Origin: a virus
Direction: 5' to 3' (one strand)
DNA: 64,000 bases
Virus record (IMG/VR): IMGVR_UViG_3300035691_000003
Span: 1 to 64,000 of that record
Part shown: in pieces, positions 26,491 through 35,214 of the stretch
Position numbering within the stretch: position 1 is the stretch's first letter
Layout: every line of letters starts with the position of its first letter
The notes under the pieces: model-generated
The model's input: only the letters and a program-made list of their open reading frames with translations
What the model was told of the DNA's origin: nothing
Databases searched by the model: none
Translations under genes and position numbers: made by a program

Positions 26491-26813
26491 TCCGCTTTCA
26501 TATCACCAAGGATGACGCAACCTCCACCACCGACTGGCAGGAAGAACCCCTGCGCAGCGGCTCCTCGGCAACTGCCATGGTGCGGATGGCGGAACTGCGT
26601 GCGACACATGGACCAGCGGCACGTATTAGCATTGAACGTGATATTGTCCCGCCGCGCGCGCCGCAAGAGTGGGTCAGGTTCAGCGTGAAGGAGAAGGATG
26701 GGGCGATCAGGTTCAGCAACTCGGTACTGAAGTCGCAGGCGGACGAGTTCGAGGCAGAGATTCGCCGCGATTATCCCAAGGCGGAAATCGCCCGGCAGGA
26801 GTGGACGGTATAG
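26487..26813 (+). CDS. Unknown tail-region protein (108 aa)
   Basis: ATGA overlap upstream and direct contact with the next ATG downstream, so translation is coupled. A small alpha/beta protein (WVRFSVKEKDGAIRFSNSVL). No family recognised. Confidence 0.55.
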   Translation: MIRFHITKDDATSTTDWQEEPLRSGSSATAMVRMAELRATHGPAARISIERDIVPPRAPQEWVRFSVKEKDGAIRFSNSVLKSQADEFEAEIRRDYPKAEIARQEWTV

Positions 26814-27410
26814 ATGGCTTACGACCTCTACAACGTAGACCTCGACCCAAACACAATCTACTACAACGTCTACTCCTCGACGCTGGTTCAGCCAACCATC
26901 ACCACCAACATCAGCGGCGACGTAATTACCATCACCACCATCAACGGTGGTGGCGGTGGTCAAGCGACAGGGCCGCAAATCACCATCAGCGGCGGCTTGA
27001 CGGGTATGAACTTTGTCGCCAGCGGCAATACCATCGCACTGGAAGGGACGTTGATTATCGCCAACGGCGGCACCGGGGCAACCACCGCAGCAGGCGCGCG
27101 CACTAACCTCGGCCTCGGAACAATCGCCACACAGGATGCCAGCAACGTCACCATCACCGGCGGCTCCATTACCGGCATTACTGACCTGGCTATCGCAGAC
27201 GGCGGCACTGGGGCTTCAACTGCCGCAGCGGCGCGCACGAATCTTAGCGTCCCACGAATCCATACCGCAGCGGTTGCTCCCGCCGTAACCGACGACGGAG
27301 CGGCAGGTTTTCCCACTGGAACACTCTGGGTGGATACCGCGCTGGACGACGCCTATATCTCGGTCGATGACGCCACAGGCGCGGCGGTCTGGAAGAAGAT
27401 AACGCCATGA
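26814..27410 (+). CDS. Tail fibre-like protein (198 aa)
   Basis: Contains the repeat typical of phage fibres: IIANGGTGATTAAGARTNLG and a second IADGGTGASTAAAARTNLS, with GSITGIT-type beta strands between. Such units form trimeric beta-helical shafts. The short length suggests a minor fibre or base-attached piece. Overlaps the next start by ATGA. Confidence 0.75.
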   Translation: MAYDLYNVDLDPNTIYYNVYSSTLVQPTITTNISGDVITITTINGGGGGQATGPQITISGGLTGMNFVASGNTIALEGTLIIANGGTGATTAAGARTNLGLGTIATQDASNVTITGGSITGITDLAIADGGTGASTAAAARTNLSVPRIHTAAVAPAVTDDGAAGFPTGTLWVDTALDDAYISVDDATGAAVWKKITP

Positions 27411-27901
27411 TGCGACGGCTGGGTATCAACGATGCTGACGTACTGCGCGAGGCGTGGGGCTGGGACGAAGGCCGCCCGGCGTGGTACAGGCAGGCTGACC
27501 GGGTGTTTAATCGCGGGACAGTGGGGGATTTCGTCGCTCAACTGGCCGACACCCAGCGCGTCTTTCTCGGCGTGTGGGGCGAGCGATTAGAAGCGGTCAT
27601 CTTGGCCCACCACCACGGGAGCGGCATCGTCGAGGGCCATCTACTCGCTCGACGCCAAGCCGACACAGCCCTGATTGCCGTAGCAGGCCGACACATCATC
27701 TACGAGCTTCTTGACTACGGCTTGACCCACGCTATCGTCTGGGTGGCAGAAAGAAACATTGGCGTGCGGCGGCTCTGTGTTAATATCGGCCTTGAACCGG
27801 ACGGCGTGGTAATGTGGCGCGGTTCGTACCACGGGCGGGTAATCAAATGGGTCAGACATTCGATTCGACGTAAGCAGTTACTAATGGACGTAGCAGCCTG
27901 A
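27407..27901 (+). CDS. GNAT-fold protein in the tail block (164 aa)
   Basis: Two adjacent ATGs (27407, 27410). The C-terminal half has the acetyltransferase pattern ERNIGVRRLCVNIGLEPDG (the N..RRL...GF type signature) preceded by a beta-alpha segment (LTHAIVWVAE). Phages carry such GNAT-like proteins (T7 gp13/DUF2824-type) among virion genes, where they seem to act in assembly rather than clear catalysis. The function here is open. Confidence 0.6.
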   Translation: MMRRLGINDADVLREAWGWDEGRPAWYRQADRVFNRGTVGDFVAQLADTQRVFLGVWGERLEAVILAHHHGSGIVEGHLLARRQADTALIAVAGRHIIYELLDYGLTHAIVWVAERNIGVRRLCVNIGLEPDGVVMWRGSYHGRVIKWVRHSIRRKQLLMDVAA

Positions 27902-27911
27902 GTCCCCTGAG

Positions 27912-28406
27912 ATGCCAAAGAACACCAGCAACACCACCACTTCCGGCTCCACCAGCCAGCAATACGGCAACACTGCCACCTACGGGCAGATCCAACCCGA
28001 ATCGAACAAGTATATTGATGAGTTTGCGAACTTCCGGCCCCAGACCGATCCGACGATAGGGTTCCGCGCCGGGGACGCGAAGCGGCGGTTGGCGTCGCAG
28101 TTTGCCAACCCAACCGGCGGCTTCATCACTCCCGCCATGCGCGACGCAATCATGCGCTCCGAAAGCCGGGGTATCGATCAGGATGCCGCGCAACAGTTCC
28201 GCGCCGGGACTTACGACACCAACCAGCAACGAATGGGCCAGCTTGGCTCACTGGCAGCGTTGATGGCCCCGAGACTCGTGCAGACCGGCTCATCGGGCAC
28301 GTCCAGCGGAACGTCCAGCGGCACGCAGAACACTGAAGCGGGAAGAAACCTGTTTGGCAACATACTCGACGTAGGCATGGGAGCCGCGTCGATGGCGCTG
28401 ATGTAG
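27912..28406 (+). CDS. Probable small internal virion protein (164 aa)
   Basis: Ser/Thr/Gln-rich N-terminus (NTTTSGSTSQQYGN), a helical centre and a short repeat SSGTSSGTSSGT before a hydrophobic C-terminus (ILDVGMGAASMAL). Small proteins of this form, with an Ala/Gly membrane-like tail, occur among ejected podovirus proteins. Inference from composition and position. Confidence 0.5.
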   Translation: MPKNTSNTTTSGSTSQQYGNTATYGQIQPESNKYIDEFANFRPQTDPTIGFRAGDAKRRLASQFANPTGGFITPAMRDAIMRSESRGIDQDAAQQFRAGTYDTNQQRMGQLGSLAALMAPRLVQTGSSGTSSGTSSGTQNTEAGRNLFGNILDVGMGAASMALM

Positions 28407-28409
28407 GCG

Positions 28410-29063
28410 ATGCTCAACCTGCCACAAATCATTGGTGAAGTGCTTGACGCAGCGCGCAACCCGGCACTGCTCTGCTCCTTCGGCAGCGACTCGACGCTAC
28501 TCCTGCACTTCGCCCGACAGGTGAAACGCGACATCCCCGTCTACTACTTCGGCGATTCACTTCCCAGGCTCGCGCAACAACTGGTCATCGACGACGACCT
28601 GATGGTGCTGGGTTACGCTCCCGCTGATCGTTATCTCGTGCCGCAAGGTGACGGAGTAGCACTCGTCGAGGAATACGACATCAACGGGCAGCGGGTGCCG
28701 ATGGTGTCGCCAGTGAAGGTTTCACGGGAAACATGTACAGCAGAGAGTAGCTGGGGGCACACTCCATCCTTCCACTTCCCCCACGACATCGTTCTCTGGG
28801 GTTATAAGCGCACCGACCGCCACCCGCTCATTCCCGCCACTTTCGCGCGTGAAATCCAACTGGGCCATACGAAGTTTGTCGCCCCACTGTACGATTTAAC
28901 CGACCAGCAGGTGGGTGATGCACTTACAGCCCTCGGCCTCGACTACGTGCGTGAGGATGCAGCGGAGTTCTGCGATGAGTGCCTGAACTCGATAATCAAC
29001 AGCAACTGGGACAGAGACGCGGCCTTAGCGGGTTTCCGCAGCCGATTCCACTTCAGTAACTAA
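28410..29063 (+). CDS. PAPS reductase / adenine nucleotide alpha-hydrolase family protein
   Basis: 217 residues with the PP-loop motif LCSFGSDSTLLLHFAR (residues ~20-36; the family form is SGGKDS) and a C-terminal CDEC pair. Members bind ATP or PAPS in sulfate assimilation, tRNA thiolation or DNA phosphorothioation. The usual PAPS reductase C-terminal Cys motif (ECGLH) is not seen, so sulfate reduction is not shown. It opens a three-gene insert with a glycosyltransferase and an acetyltransferase inside the tail block. The substrate is unknown. Confidence 0.75.
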   Translation: MLNLPQIIGEVLDAARNPALLCSFGSDSTLLLHFARQVKRDIPVYYFGDSLPRLAQQLVIDDDLMVLGYAPADRYLVPQGDGVALVEEYDINGQRVPMVSPVKVSRETCTAESSWGHTPSFHFPHDIVLWGYKRTDRHPLIPATFAREIQLGHTKFVAPLYDLTDQQVGDALTALGLDYVREDAAEFCDECLNSIINSNWDRDAALAGFRSRFHFSN

Positions 29064-29075
29064 AGGAGACTCGCA

Positions 29076-29666
29076 ATGTCGATTGACAACATTACCCGGC
29101 AGGCCATCACCAAGAACGTCAGCTCGGCCTATACGGCGCAGTTGGAAGACAACCAGATCATCGGCGACTGCACCAGCGCGGGCTTTACCGTGACGCTCTA
29201 CCAGGTTGACGACGGAGCAATTCATCGGCTGATTGTAGCGGTTGACCCTGCCGACTCTTCGGGTAACACGCTGACCATCACCGACGGCACCTTTTCGACG
29301 ACTTTGAGCGCGGCAGGCGCGGCAGTCACATTGGAAACGCAATATGACGGCAGTTGGATGATTGTCGGTGAGTACCCGGTGACCAGCACGGCAACCGCGA
29401 CATCCTCGGCGACATCCGCCGGGCTGGCAGCATCGGTGGCGGATTCTGCGGCTGTCTCCGCAGCGGCAGGTGGCACCGGAGCCTCCACCGCAACCTCGGT
29501 GGCAACGTCGCAGAACACGACCCAGAGCACAACCATCTCGCAGAACCTGTCCACCACCAATAGCGCAGTTCTCAGTGGCGTGTCAGGGACGGCGAGCGTG
29601 GCAACTTCGCAAAATGTTTCCCAGAGCGCAACCGTGAGCGTGGCGCAGAGCACGGCAGCGAGCTAA
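29076..29666 (+). CDS. Decoration-like domain plus Ser/Thr-rich tail (196 aa)
   Basis: AAAGGAG upstream. Residues ~15-105 resemble the decoration paralogues at 17950-18684 in pattern (AYTAQLEDNQIIGDCTSAGF ... SWMIVGEYP versus YTVGPNDNYIVCGG ... EWIVIGAKT). The C-terminal 85 residues are Ala/Ser/Thr-only repeats (ATSQNTTQSTTISQNLSTTN) typical of extended virion surface stalks. Probably a surface protein. Confidence 0.6.
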   Translation: MSIDNITRQAITKNVSSAYTAQLEDNQIIGDCTSAGFTVTLYQVDDGAIHRLIVAVDPADSSGNTLTITDGTFSTTLSAAGAAVTLETQYDGSWMIVGEYPVTSTATATSSATSAGLAASVADSAAVSAAAGGTGASTATSVATSQNTTQSTTISQNLSTTNSAVLSGVSGTASVATSQNVSQSATVSVAQSTAAS

Positions 29667-29675
29667 AGCAACCGA

Positions 29676-30653
29676 GTGAAGATCGGCCATATTTCAGCCT
29701 ATAACGGCAGCGGAATGCACCGCGTCGCGGAGTCGTTGGTAAAAGCCGAATGCGCCCTCGGCCTCGATTCACGACTGGTCAACATGCATGAGACAAACGC
29801 AGCGGAGTTGGATGAAGTCGCCACCTGCGACATCTTTGTGCCGCACACGCACTTTCCCAACGAGATTAAACGCCGCCTGACCAAGCCGCTGAAGATGGTG
29901 TTTATCTCGCACGGCACGCCCGAGTACATCGTGCAAAGCGCGTTCGAGGCCGGAAAGCACGGCTACGGGCATGGCGACGGGCTAATGCTCTGGATGCACT
30001 GGATGAAGACGGCGGATGCGGTTTGTACTTTCTGGCCCCGGCATCAGGCAATCATGCAGTCAATGTGCGATAAGGCCACCAAGGTTCACCTGCTCCCACT
30101 CGGCATGGACCACGATTTCTGGAAGGCGGGACCAAGCAAGGGGAAATTTGCTGGTAATCCATCGGTGATGACTTCAGAGAACAGCCACTTTATGAAATGG
30201 GCCTATGACCTGTTCATCGCGTGGCCCTGGGTTTACGACCAAGTCCCCGACGCCTGCTTGCACGCCACCTACGTCCCCACGGACCAGCATCGCTACTGGT
30301 TTCCGATTGTTAATCGCAACGGGGCCAGCTACGGGGCGCATATCAGCCCGCTGACATGGCAACATGACGAACTGCGAGGTATTCTCAAATCCATCGACTA
30401 CTACTGCAATCTCGTCCGCTACGGCGACTTCAACCATATGGGCTTGCAAGCGGCACTTTGCGGCGCGAAGGTCATCAGCTATCGCGGCAACCCTTTCGCC
30501 GACTACTGGCTTGATGAAGGAGACCAGCGGGACATGGCCCGGCAGCTTATCGCCATCTTCAAGGGTGAAGTGGAGCGGCGGGAGAAAGCGCCGATACCGC
30601 AGTTGAGCGAGATGGGGCAGGCGACGAAGGAGATCTACGAAAGGATTGCATGA
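29676..30653 (+). CDS. GT-B type glycosyltransferase
   Basis: GTG start at 29676. The N-terminus MKIGHISAYNGSGMHRVAES has the glycine-rich loop of family-4-like transferases, and the C-terminal half has YGDFNHMGLQAALCGAKVIS followed by YRGNPFADYW, the nucleotide-sugar-binding region (E/x7/E-like is altered: GLQAALCGAKVI). It would transfer a sugar to a glycan or protein. Its place among tail genes suggests modification of virion proteins or of host surface sugars. Overlaps the acetyltransferase start by ATGA. Confidence 0.8.
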   Translation: MKIGHISAYNGSGMHRVAESLVKAECALGLDSRLVNMHETNAAELDEVATCDIFVPHTHFPNEIKRRLTKPLKMVFISHGTPEYIVQSAFEAGKHGYGHGDGLMLWMHWMKTADAVCTFWPRHQAIMQSMCDKATKVHLLPLGMDHDFWKAGPSKGKFAGNPSVMTSENSHFMKWAYDLFIAWPWVYDQVPDACLHATYVPTDQHRYWFPIVNRNGASYGAHISPLTWQHDELRGILKSIDYYCNLVRYGDFNHMGLQAALCGAKVISYRGNPFADYWLDEGDQRDMARQLIAIFKGEVERREKAPIPQLSEMGQATKEIYERIA

Positions 30654-31159
30654 ATCAGTTCACCAACGGTGCATTTAACTTCATCGACACCTCCGCAAAG
30701 ATCGGCGAAGATTCGACCATCTGGCACTATGCCGTCATCCTGGCCGATGTCGTCATCGGCAACAACTGCTCCATCGGCTCCCGCGCCGAAATAGGCCGGG
30801 GGACGAAGATTGGCGACAACTCGCGGATTGGTTCCGGCGTATTCCTGCCACCCAACTCATCCATCGGCAAAAACGTGTTCATCGGGCCGGGGACAGTGGC
30901 AACCGACGACCGTCACCCCTTCGCCGGGAATGCAAGCTATGTCGCTGAACCGCCGATATTCGACGACTTTTGCTCAGTAGGCGCGGGTTGCGTGCTGCTG
31001 CCGGGGGTGAGAATCGGCAAGAAGGCGATGGTAGGAGCCGGAGCCATCGTCACCAAGGACGTTCCCGCCGGGGCCGTGGTCTACGGCAAAGCAGCGGAGG
31101 TGCGACAGCGGACTTTTAACCACCTGCGGCGTGAATACGACTGGATAGGAGGAGCGTGA
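30650..31159 (+). CDS. Hexapeptide-repeat (left-handed beta-helix) acetyltransferase
   Basis: 169 residues of hexapeptide turns: AVILADVVIGNNCSIGSRAE, IGRGTKIGDNSRIGSGVFLP, SIGKNVFIGPGTVATDD. Later GVRIGKKAMVGAGAIVTKDV and PAGAVVYGKAAEVR match WlbB/WbpD-like sugar N-acetyltransferases, which act on UDP-amino sugars for surface polysaccharide. With the glycosyltransferase just upstream it forms a small sugar-modification unit. Confidence 0.85.
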   Translation: MNQFTNGAFNFIDTSAKIGEDSTIWHYAVILADVVIGNNCSIGSRAEIGRGTKIGDNSRIGSGVFLPPNSSIGKNVFIGPGTVATDDRHPFAGNASYVAEPPIFDDFCSVGAGCVLLPGVRIGKKAMVGAGAIVTKDVPAGAVVYGKAAEVRQRTFNHLRREYDWIGGA

Positions 31160-31506
31160 TGGCACTGGCACAGGCTGGCGGAACAGGCTACTTCAACGCG
31201 GCGGTCAGCGAGACTAAGGTCTCCGTCGTCGCCGGGTCGGTGTTGCTGTTCAATATCCTTGGCTTTAATACTGGCGCAGCGGCAAGCTATCTTCAGTTCT
31301 TTGACGCGCTGGCGGCGGACGTTACAGTAGGCACCACCACGCCAAGGTTTGTCATCCCGCTGCCTATCGCCGGTGGTCTCAGTGACACCTACACGCTGCC
31401 GGAGGCGTTTCGCACGGGCATCGTCATCGCCTGTACCGTCACACCAACCGGAGCCGGAGCGCCCGGCGCGGCGGCGCTGGTGAAGCTCAGCTACGTCGGA
31501 GGATGA
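31159..31506 (+). CDS. Beta-rich virion-type protein (115 aa)
   Basis: ATG 31159 is preferred (AGGAGG ends 6 nt before); a GTG at 31156 is also in frame. Hydrophobic and beta-rich (ETKVSVVAGSVLLFNILGFN; LPIAGGLSDTYTLPEAF). Small proteins of this type appear as phage appendage or decoration subunits. Assigned only by composition. Confidence 0.55.
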   Translation: MALAQAGGTGYFNAAVSETKVSVVAGSVLLFNILGFNTGAAASYLQFFDALAADVTVGTTTPRFVIPLPIAGGLSDTYTLPEAFRTGIVIACTVTPTGAGAPGAAALVKLSYVGG

Positions 31507-31510
31507 ACCA

Positions 31511-31753
31511 ATGGCGTTCTTTGGCGGCGGCAGTGGAGGAGGTGGCTCGGTGGCTATAGGACTGGAAACCGCTACGCCTGCGGTGGGTGACGGCATAGAG
31601 ACCCAGTTTGTCTTCGTCGGTACTCCCGTACTGGTGATGTGCAACGGGGTGGTCTATAGCCCGGACAACTGCACGGTGGCAGGTACAACGGCAACCATTC
31701 CGGTGCCGCCTGAAATTGGACGGCAGATAACAGCGCTGACGACCACAGGGTAA
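31511..31753 (+). CDS. Glycine-rich small protein (80 aa)
   Basis: Begins MAFFGGGSGGGGSVAIGLET, a flexible glycine linker, followed by a beta domain with one Cys (GTPVLVMCNGVVYSPDNC). It likely joins larger fibre parts. No family recognised. Confidence 0.5.
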   Translation: MAFFGGGSGGGGSVAIGLETATPAVGDGIETQFVFVGTPVLVMCNGVVYSPDNCTVAGTTATIPVPPEIGRQITALTTTG

Positions 31754-31765
31754 GGGAGGGTTGAG

Positions 31766-32617
31766 ATGCCGAGAATACAACCGGAGCAACTAAAGGTGGG
31801 AGCTGGTCCATGGCATACCGTGCCCAAGTACGGCGTCGGGCCTCCTTACGAACTGGAAGCGTCGCGTATCACCGACGACGGTACGGACATCAGCCTGCCT
31901 ACCCTGAGCTTCCAGGTCGGCGATCTCCAACTGGACAGTAACGGCACGCGAATCCGGCTGACGGATGTAAGCAAGCTCATCGAGCTTTACGTGAACCGGA
32001 ATGACGCCGAACACCGATCCACGTTCGCCATGGGCGGTTCTCCGGGTATCGCGACGCTGGAAGCCAGTGATGGAACGGTAGTCGCTGAACTGTCCCTGGC
32101 TCCGGCGTCCTCCGAGGTTCGATTGGGGTTCACCGCCGCTGTCGGCGTTCTCCGACTGAACGCGGCCACGACCTACCTGCCATCCAGCACGACAAACATC
32201 GGGACGGACGCGAATTCGCAAACGGCCATCGTGGGGACCGTGACACGTAATGGAGTACCGCTGGGGACCGCATCCTACGTGCAGCAGTTGGCGCAGATTG
32301 CAAGTATCAGTCCGACTGACATTCTAATCGGCGGCGCGTCGCTCGGCGCGGGTCTGTACCGCCTCTCCTACTACCTCGTAACCACCGTCGCAGGCACATC
32401 CGGCACGGTGAAGGCGACGTTTGACTGGACTGACGCGGGAGCCGCGCGGGTAGTAGACTCAGCAACCATCACCTTCGGCACATTGGCCGACCCATCCTCG
32501 GGAACGCTAATCATCCAGCTAACTGGCGCAGACCCGATTCGTTACTCAACCACCGTGGCTGCCGCCGTCGGCGATCCACAATACGCGCTGTACATAGCAC
32601 TGGAGCGATTGCAGTAA
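31766..32617 (+). CDS. Tail fibre/appendage protein (283 aa)
   Basis: GAGGGTTGAG precedes the ATG. Beta-strand repeats of fibre type (ISLPTLSFQVGDLQLDSNGT; VGVLRLNAATTYLPSSTT) then a compact beta domain (GLYRLSYYLVTTVAGTSGT) with strands like those of phage head or fibre tips. Likely part of an appendage. Confidence 0.6.
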   Translation: MPRIQPEQLKVGAGPWHTVPKYGVGPPYELEASRITDDGTDISLPTLSFQVGDLQLDSNGTRIRLTDVSKLIELYVNRNDAEHRSTFAMGGSPGIATLEASDGTVVAELSLAPASSEVRLGFTAAVGVLRLNAATTYLPSSTTNIGTDANSQTAIVGTVTRNGVPLGTASYVQQLAQIASISPTDILIGGASLGAGLYRLSYYLVTTVAGTSGTVKATFDWTDAGAARVVDSATITFGTLADPSSGTLIIQLTGADPIRYSTTVAAAVGDPQYALYIALERLQ

Positions 32618-32662
32618 GGACTCGATACACCGCCCGAAGGCGGGCAAGGCAAGGAAGAAGGG

Positions 32663-33148
32663 ATGGTTGAAATGGATAAAAAGATTGCAGCGAGTCAGTT
32701 ACAGCAAGATGGAGCAATGACCGTGCTTAGCGCAACGGTTGAACTTACTGACACACAGTTCAAGGCGCTACCCACCACGGTCGCGGAAATCGTACCCAAC
32801 AGTGAGGCAGGCAAGGTCGTGCTGTTCCTCAGTGCCGTGCTGCTAGCAAACGTTACCGGCGGCGCTTATGGAAACATCACCGATCGGCAGTTTGAATTCA
32901 CCTGGGGGAGCGGCAACGAAGGAATAGCCGTCAGCGACAGGTTCGACATGGGAGTAGCGCTTAGCGGCAATATCGGCACTCCGACACTAAGTACCGTGAC
33001 GCCGATAACCGCCTCGGTGCAGGCGCTGGAAGACGTAGAAGCGCGGTCTATCGTGTTGCGCGTGGTGTCAGGCGCAGGCGACTTCACTGACGGTGACTCC
33101 ACGAACACTGTCAGTGTCACTGTTCTGTACGTGATCCTTGACGTATAA
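32663..33148 (+). CDS. Unknown beta-rich structural protein (161 aa)
   Basis: AAGGAAG before ATG 32663; a second ATG lies at 32672. Residues after ~20 form an all-beta domain (VELTDTQFKALPTTVAEIVP; GKVVLFLSAVLLANV). A stable CCGCC-CGAA-GGCGG hairpin lies in the leader (around 32629). No family recognised. Confidence 0.55.
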   Translation: MVEMDKKIAASQLQQDGAMTVLSATVELTDTQFKALPTTVAEIVPNSEAGKVVLFLSAVLLANVTGGAYGNITDRQFEFTWGSGNEGIAVSDRFDMGVALSGNIGTPTLSTVTPITASVQALEDVEARSIVLRVVSGAGDFTDGDSTNTVSVTVLYVILDV

Positions 33149-33154
33149 CCAGCG

Positions 33155-35212
33155 ATGAGCGACCTGACTATCTCCGCAGCCGGATTTACCATCCAGCCAC
33201 TCGTTGACGAGAGGGATGGTCCAGCGGAGATACGCTGGTACTACAACCGCGCCTTTCTCGATTCAGTAAACACACAGGTGCAGTGGGGGACCGGGACTAC
33301 CGGCTTCTGGGTGACGACACCCTGCTCGGTGGCTGCGGGGCTAGTGACGGTGGACCAGGACACGCTGCTCTGGACCACCGACGATGCCCAAGATCCAAAC
33401 CCCGGCTCAATCCTCCTCAGCGCCGGGCTGTATTCATCACGCGGCAAACTGGTCCAGCAGCTAACCATTATCGGCAAGTCGCAGTGGATTGTACCGTCCT
33501 CGCAAGCTCCAACTACCACCTGGGCCAACTTCGTCGCCTATAATTCCGCCGCCTTTCTCGCCAATCCACCACAGGTGTTTTACACCGCCGCGCAGGTGGA
33601 CGCGCTGGTGGACCGCTCCTTTGACGAACATCCAGCCACCGACGGCGACCTCGGCTCCGTGCTGCTGTCGGTCCCCGCTACCGTACCTGCTCAGCCAGTC
33701 GTCTGGGGCGCGAACGATCCGTTAGTCAGAGACGCGCTAAAGATTCAAGGCGTGGACGTGGTTAGCACCACCCCACTCGACACACAGGTGCTGGCCTATA
33801 ACCAGTCCAATAACCAGTGGGAACCGTCGAATCAAGCTGCGGGAACCGGGAATGTCGTCAGCAACGAGATTATCTCAGTCGATGGTGAGATTACGCTGTT
33901 TAGCGGGACCGGTGGGAAGACAATCAAGCGGGGTGGGTTCACCGGGCTGCTCAAGGCGCTGGCAGGAGTGGTATCAGCGGCAGTCGCAGCAGTGGATTAC
34001 GTTGTGCCGGGAGTGATTACCGGGAGCGGACTGACACAGGCCACCGCGCGCCTGTTGGGCCGCACAACGGCGTCTTCGGGAGCAGTGGAGGAAATCTCCG
34101 TCGGCACCGGGTTGCAACTCGCCGCCGGGGTACTGTCAAATACTGCTGCCGATACAGGTATCACGCAACTTACCGGAAACGTAACCGCTGGACCTGGAAG
34201 CGGCAGTCAGGTAGCGACAATTCCCAGTGACACCGTGATCTACGCAATGATGCAAAATGTCTCAGCAGCGGATAAGTTGCTCGGTCGCGGTAACAGCGGA
34301 GCCGGTGACGTGCAGGAGATTACACTCGGCACGAATCTCGCCATGAGCGGTACAACGCTCAATGCTTCAGCGGGTACTGGGACAGTCGGCAACGTCGGCA
34401 CGCTGACTACAAACCAAGTCATCCTTGGTGCGGGCGGCACCGACATTACCGCGCTTGGCTCACTAGGCACGACGGTGACGGTGCTGCATGGAAATGCCGC
34501 CGGTGCGCCGACCTTTGCGGTCGTGACCCCGGCAGACGCGGCGGGGAATACCAGCGGCTCGGGAAACTTTGCACTGGTTACGTCGCCAGTGTTTACCACC
34601 CCAACGCTCGGTGCAGCCACGGCCACATCCGTCAACGGCCTGACTATCACTTCGTCTACCGGCACGCTGACAATTACCAATGCCAAAGTGGTCAGCTTTA
34701 ACCACTCGCTGACCTTTGCAGGCACCGACTCGACAACGATGACGTTTCCCTCAACGTCGCAAACGATTGTCGGTCTTACTGCTACCCAGACACTTACCTC
34801 AAAGATTATCAGCCTGACGGCAGCCCACGGCACGGACGACACCTGTGAGGGGTTGCAGGTTACCGGCCTGAACGCCGGAGCGACAATTGCCCAATGGGAA
34901 ACTGTTTACCTTGACGGGTCATCGACGTGGCAACTAGCAGACGCCAATGGCAGTAGCACCTACCCCGCGCGAGGATTGGCAACGGCTGCCTATGTCAGTA
35001 CCAACCCAGCGGCAATTCTTGTTCGTGGAACGGTACGAAACGACGCTTGGAACTGGACGCCGGGAGGAGCACTCTATCTCTCGGGAACACCGGGAGGGCT
35101 GACACAAACCGCCCCCTCCACGTCGGGCGACAAGGTTCAAGTAGTGGGTTTTGCACTCACCGCCGACATCGCCTTCTTCGACTTCAATAGCACTTACCTG
35201 ACAGTGACTTAA
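33155..35212 (+). CDS. Long tail fibre protein (685 aa)
   Basis: Fibre repeats throughout: LLGRTTASSGAVEEISVGTG, NVTAGPGSGSQVATIPSDTV, LLGRGNSGAGDVQEITLGTN, GNFALVTSPVFTTPTLGAAT. These match the beta-stranded shaft repeats of many tailed-phage fibres. The N-terminal ~200 residues lack the repeat and probably attach to the tail. The C-terminal ~100 residues form a different, Cys-containing tip. Confidence 0.8.
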   Translation: MSDLTISAAGFTIQPLVDERDGPAEIRWYYNRAFLDSVNTQVQWGTGTTGFWVTTPCSVAAGLVTVDQDTLLWTTDDAQDPNPGSILLSAGLYSSRGKLVQQLTIIGKSQWIVPSSQAPTTTWANFVAYNSAAFLANPPQVFYTAAQVDALVDRSFDEHPATDGDLGSVLLSVPATVPAQPVVWGANDPLVRDALKIQGVDVVSTTPLDTQVLAYNQSNNQWEPSNQAAGTGNVVSNEIISVDGEITLFSGTGGKTIKRGGFTGLLKALAGVVSAAVAAVDYVVPGVITGSGLTQATARLLGRTTASSGAVEEISVGTGLQLAAGVLSNTAADTGITQLTGNVTAGPGSGSQVATIPSDTVIYAMMQNVSAADKLLGRGNSGAGDVQEITLGTNLAMSGTTLNASAGTGTVGNVGTLTTNQVILGAGGTDITALGSLGTTVTVLHGNAAGAPTFAVVTPADAAGNTSGSGNFALVTSPVFTTPTLGAATATSVNGLTITSSTGTLTITNAKVVSFNHSLTFAGTDSTTMTFPSTSQTIVGLTATQTLTSKIISLTAAHGTDDTCEGLQVTGLNAGATIAQWETVYLDGSSTWQLADANGSSTYPARGLATAAYVSTNPAAILVRGTVRNDAWNWTPGGALYLSGTPGGLTQTAPSTSGDKVQVVGFALTADIAFFDFNSTYLTVT

Positions 35213-35214
35213 AA

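Noticed and set aside
34240-34842. Long - strand open frames opposite fibre and structural genes (also 36202-36990, 3328-3891, 9535-10386)
   Set aside because: They mirror the codon bias of real + strand genes, have no start signals and no recognisable families.
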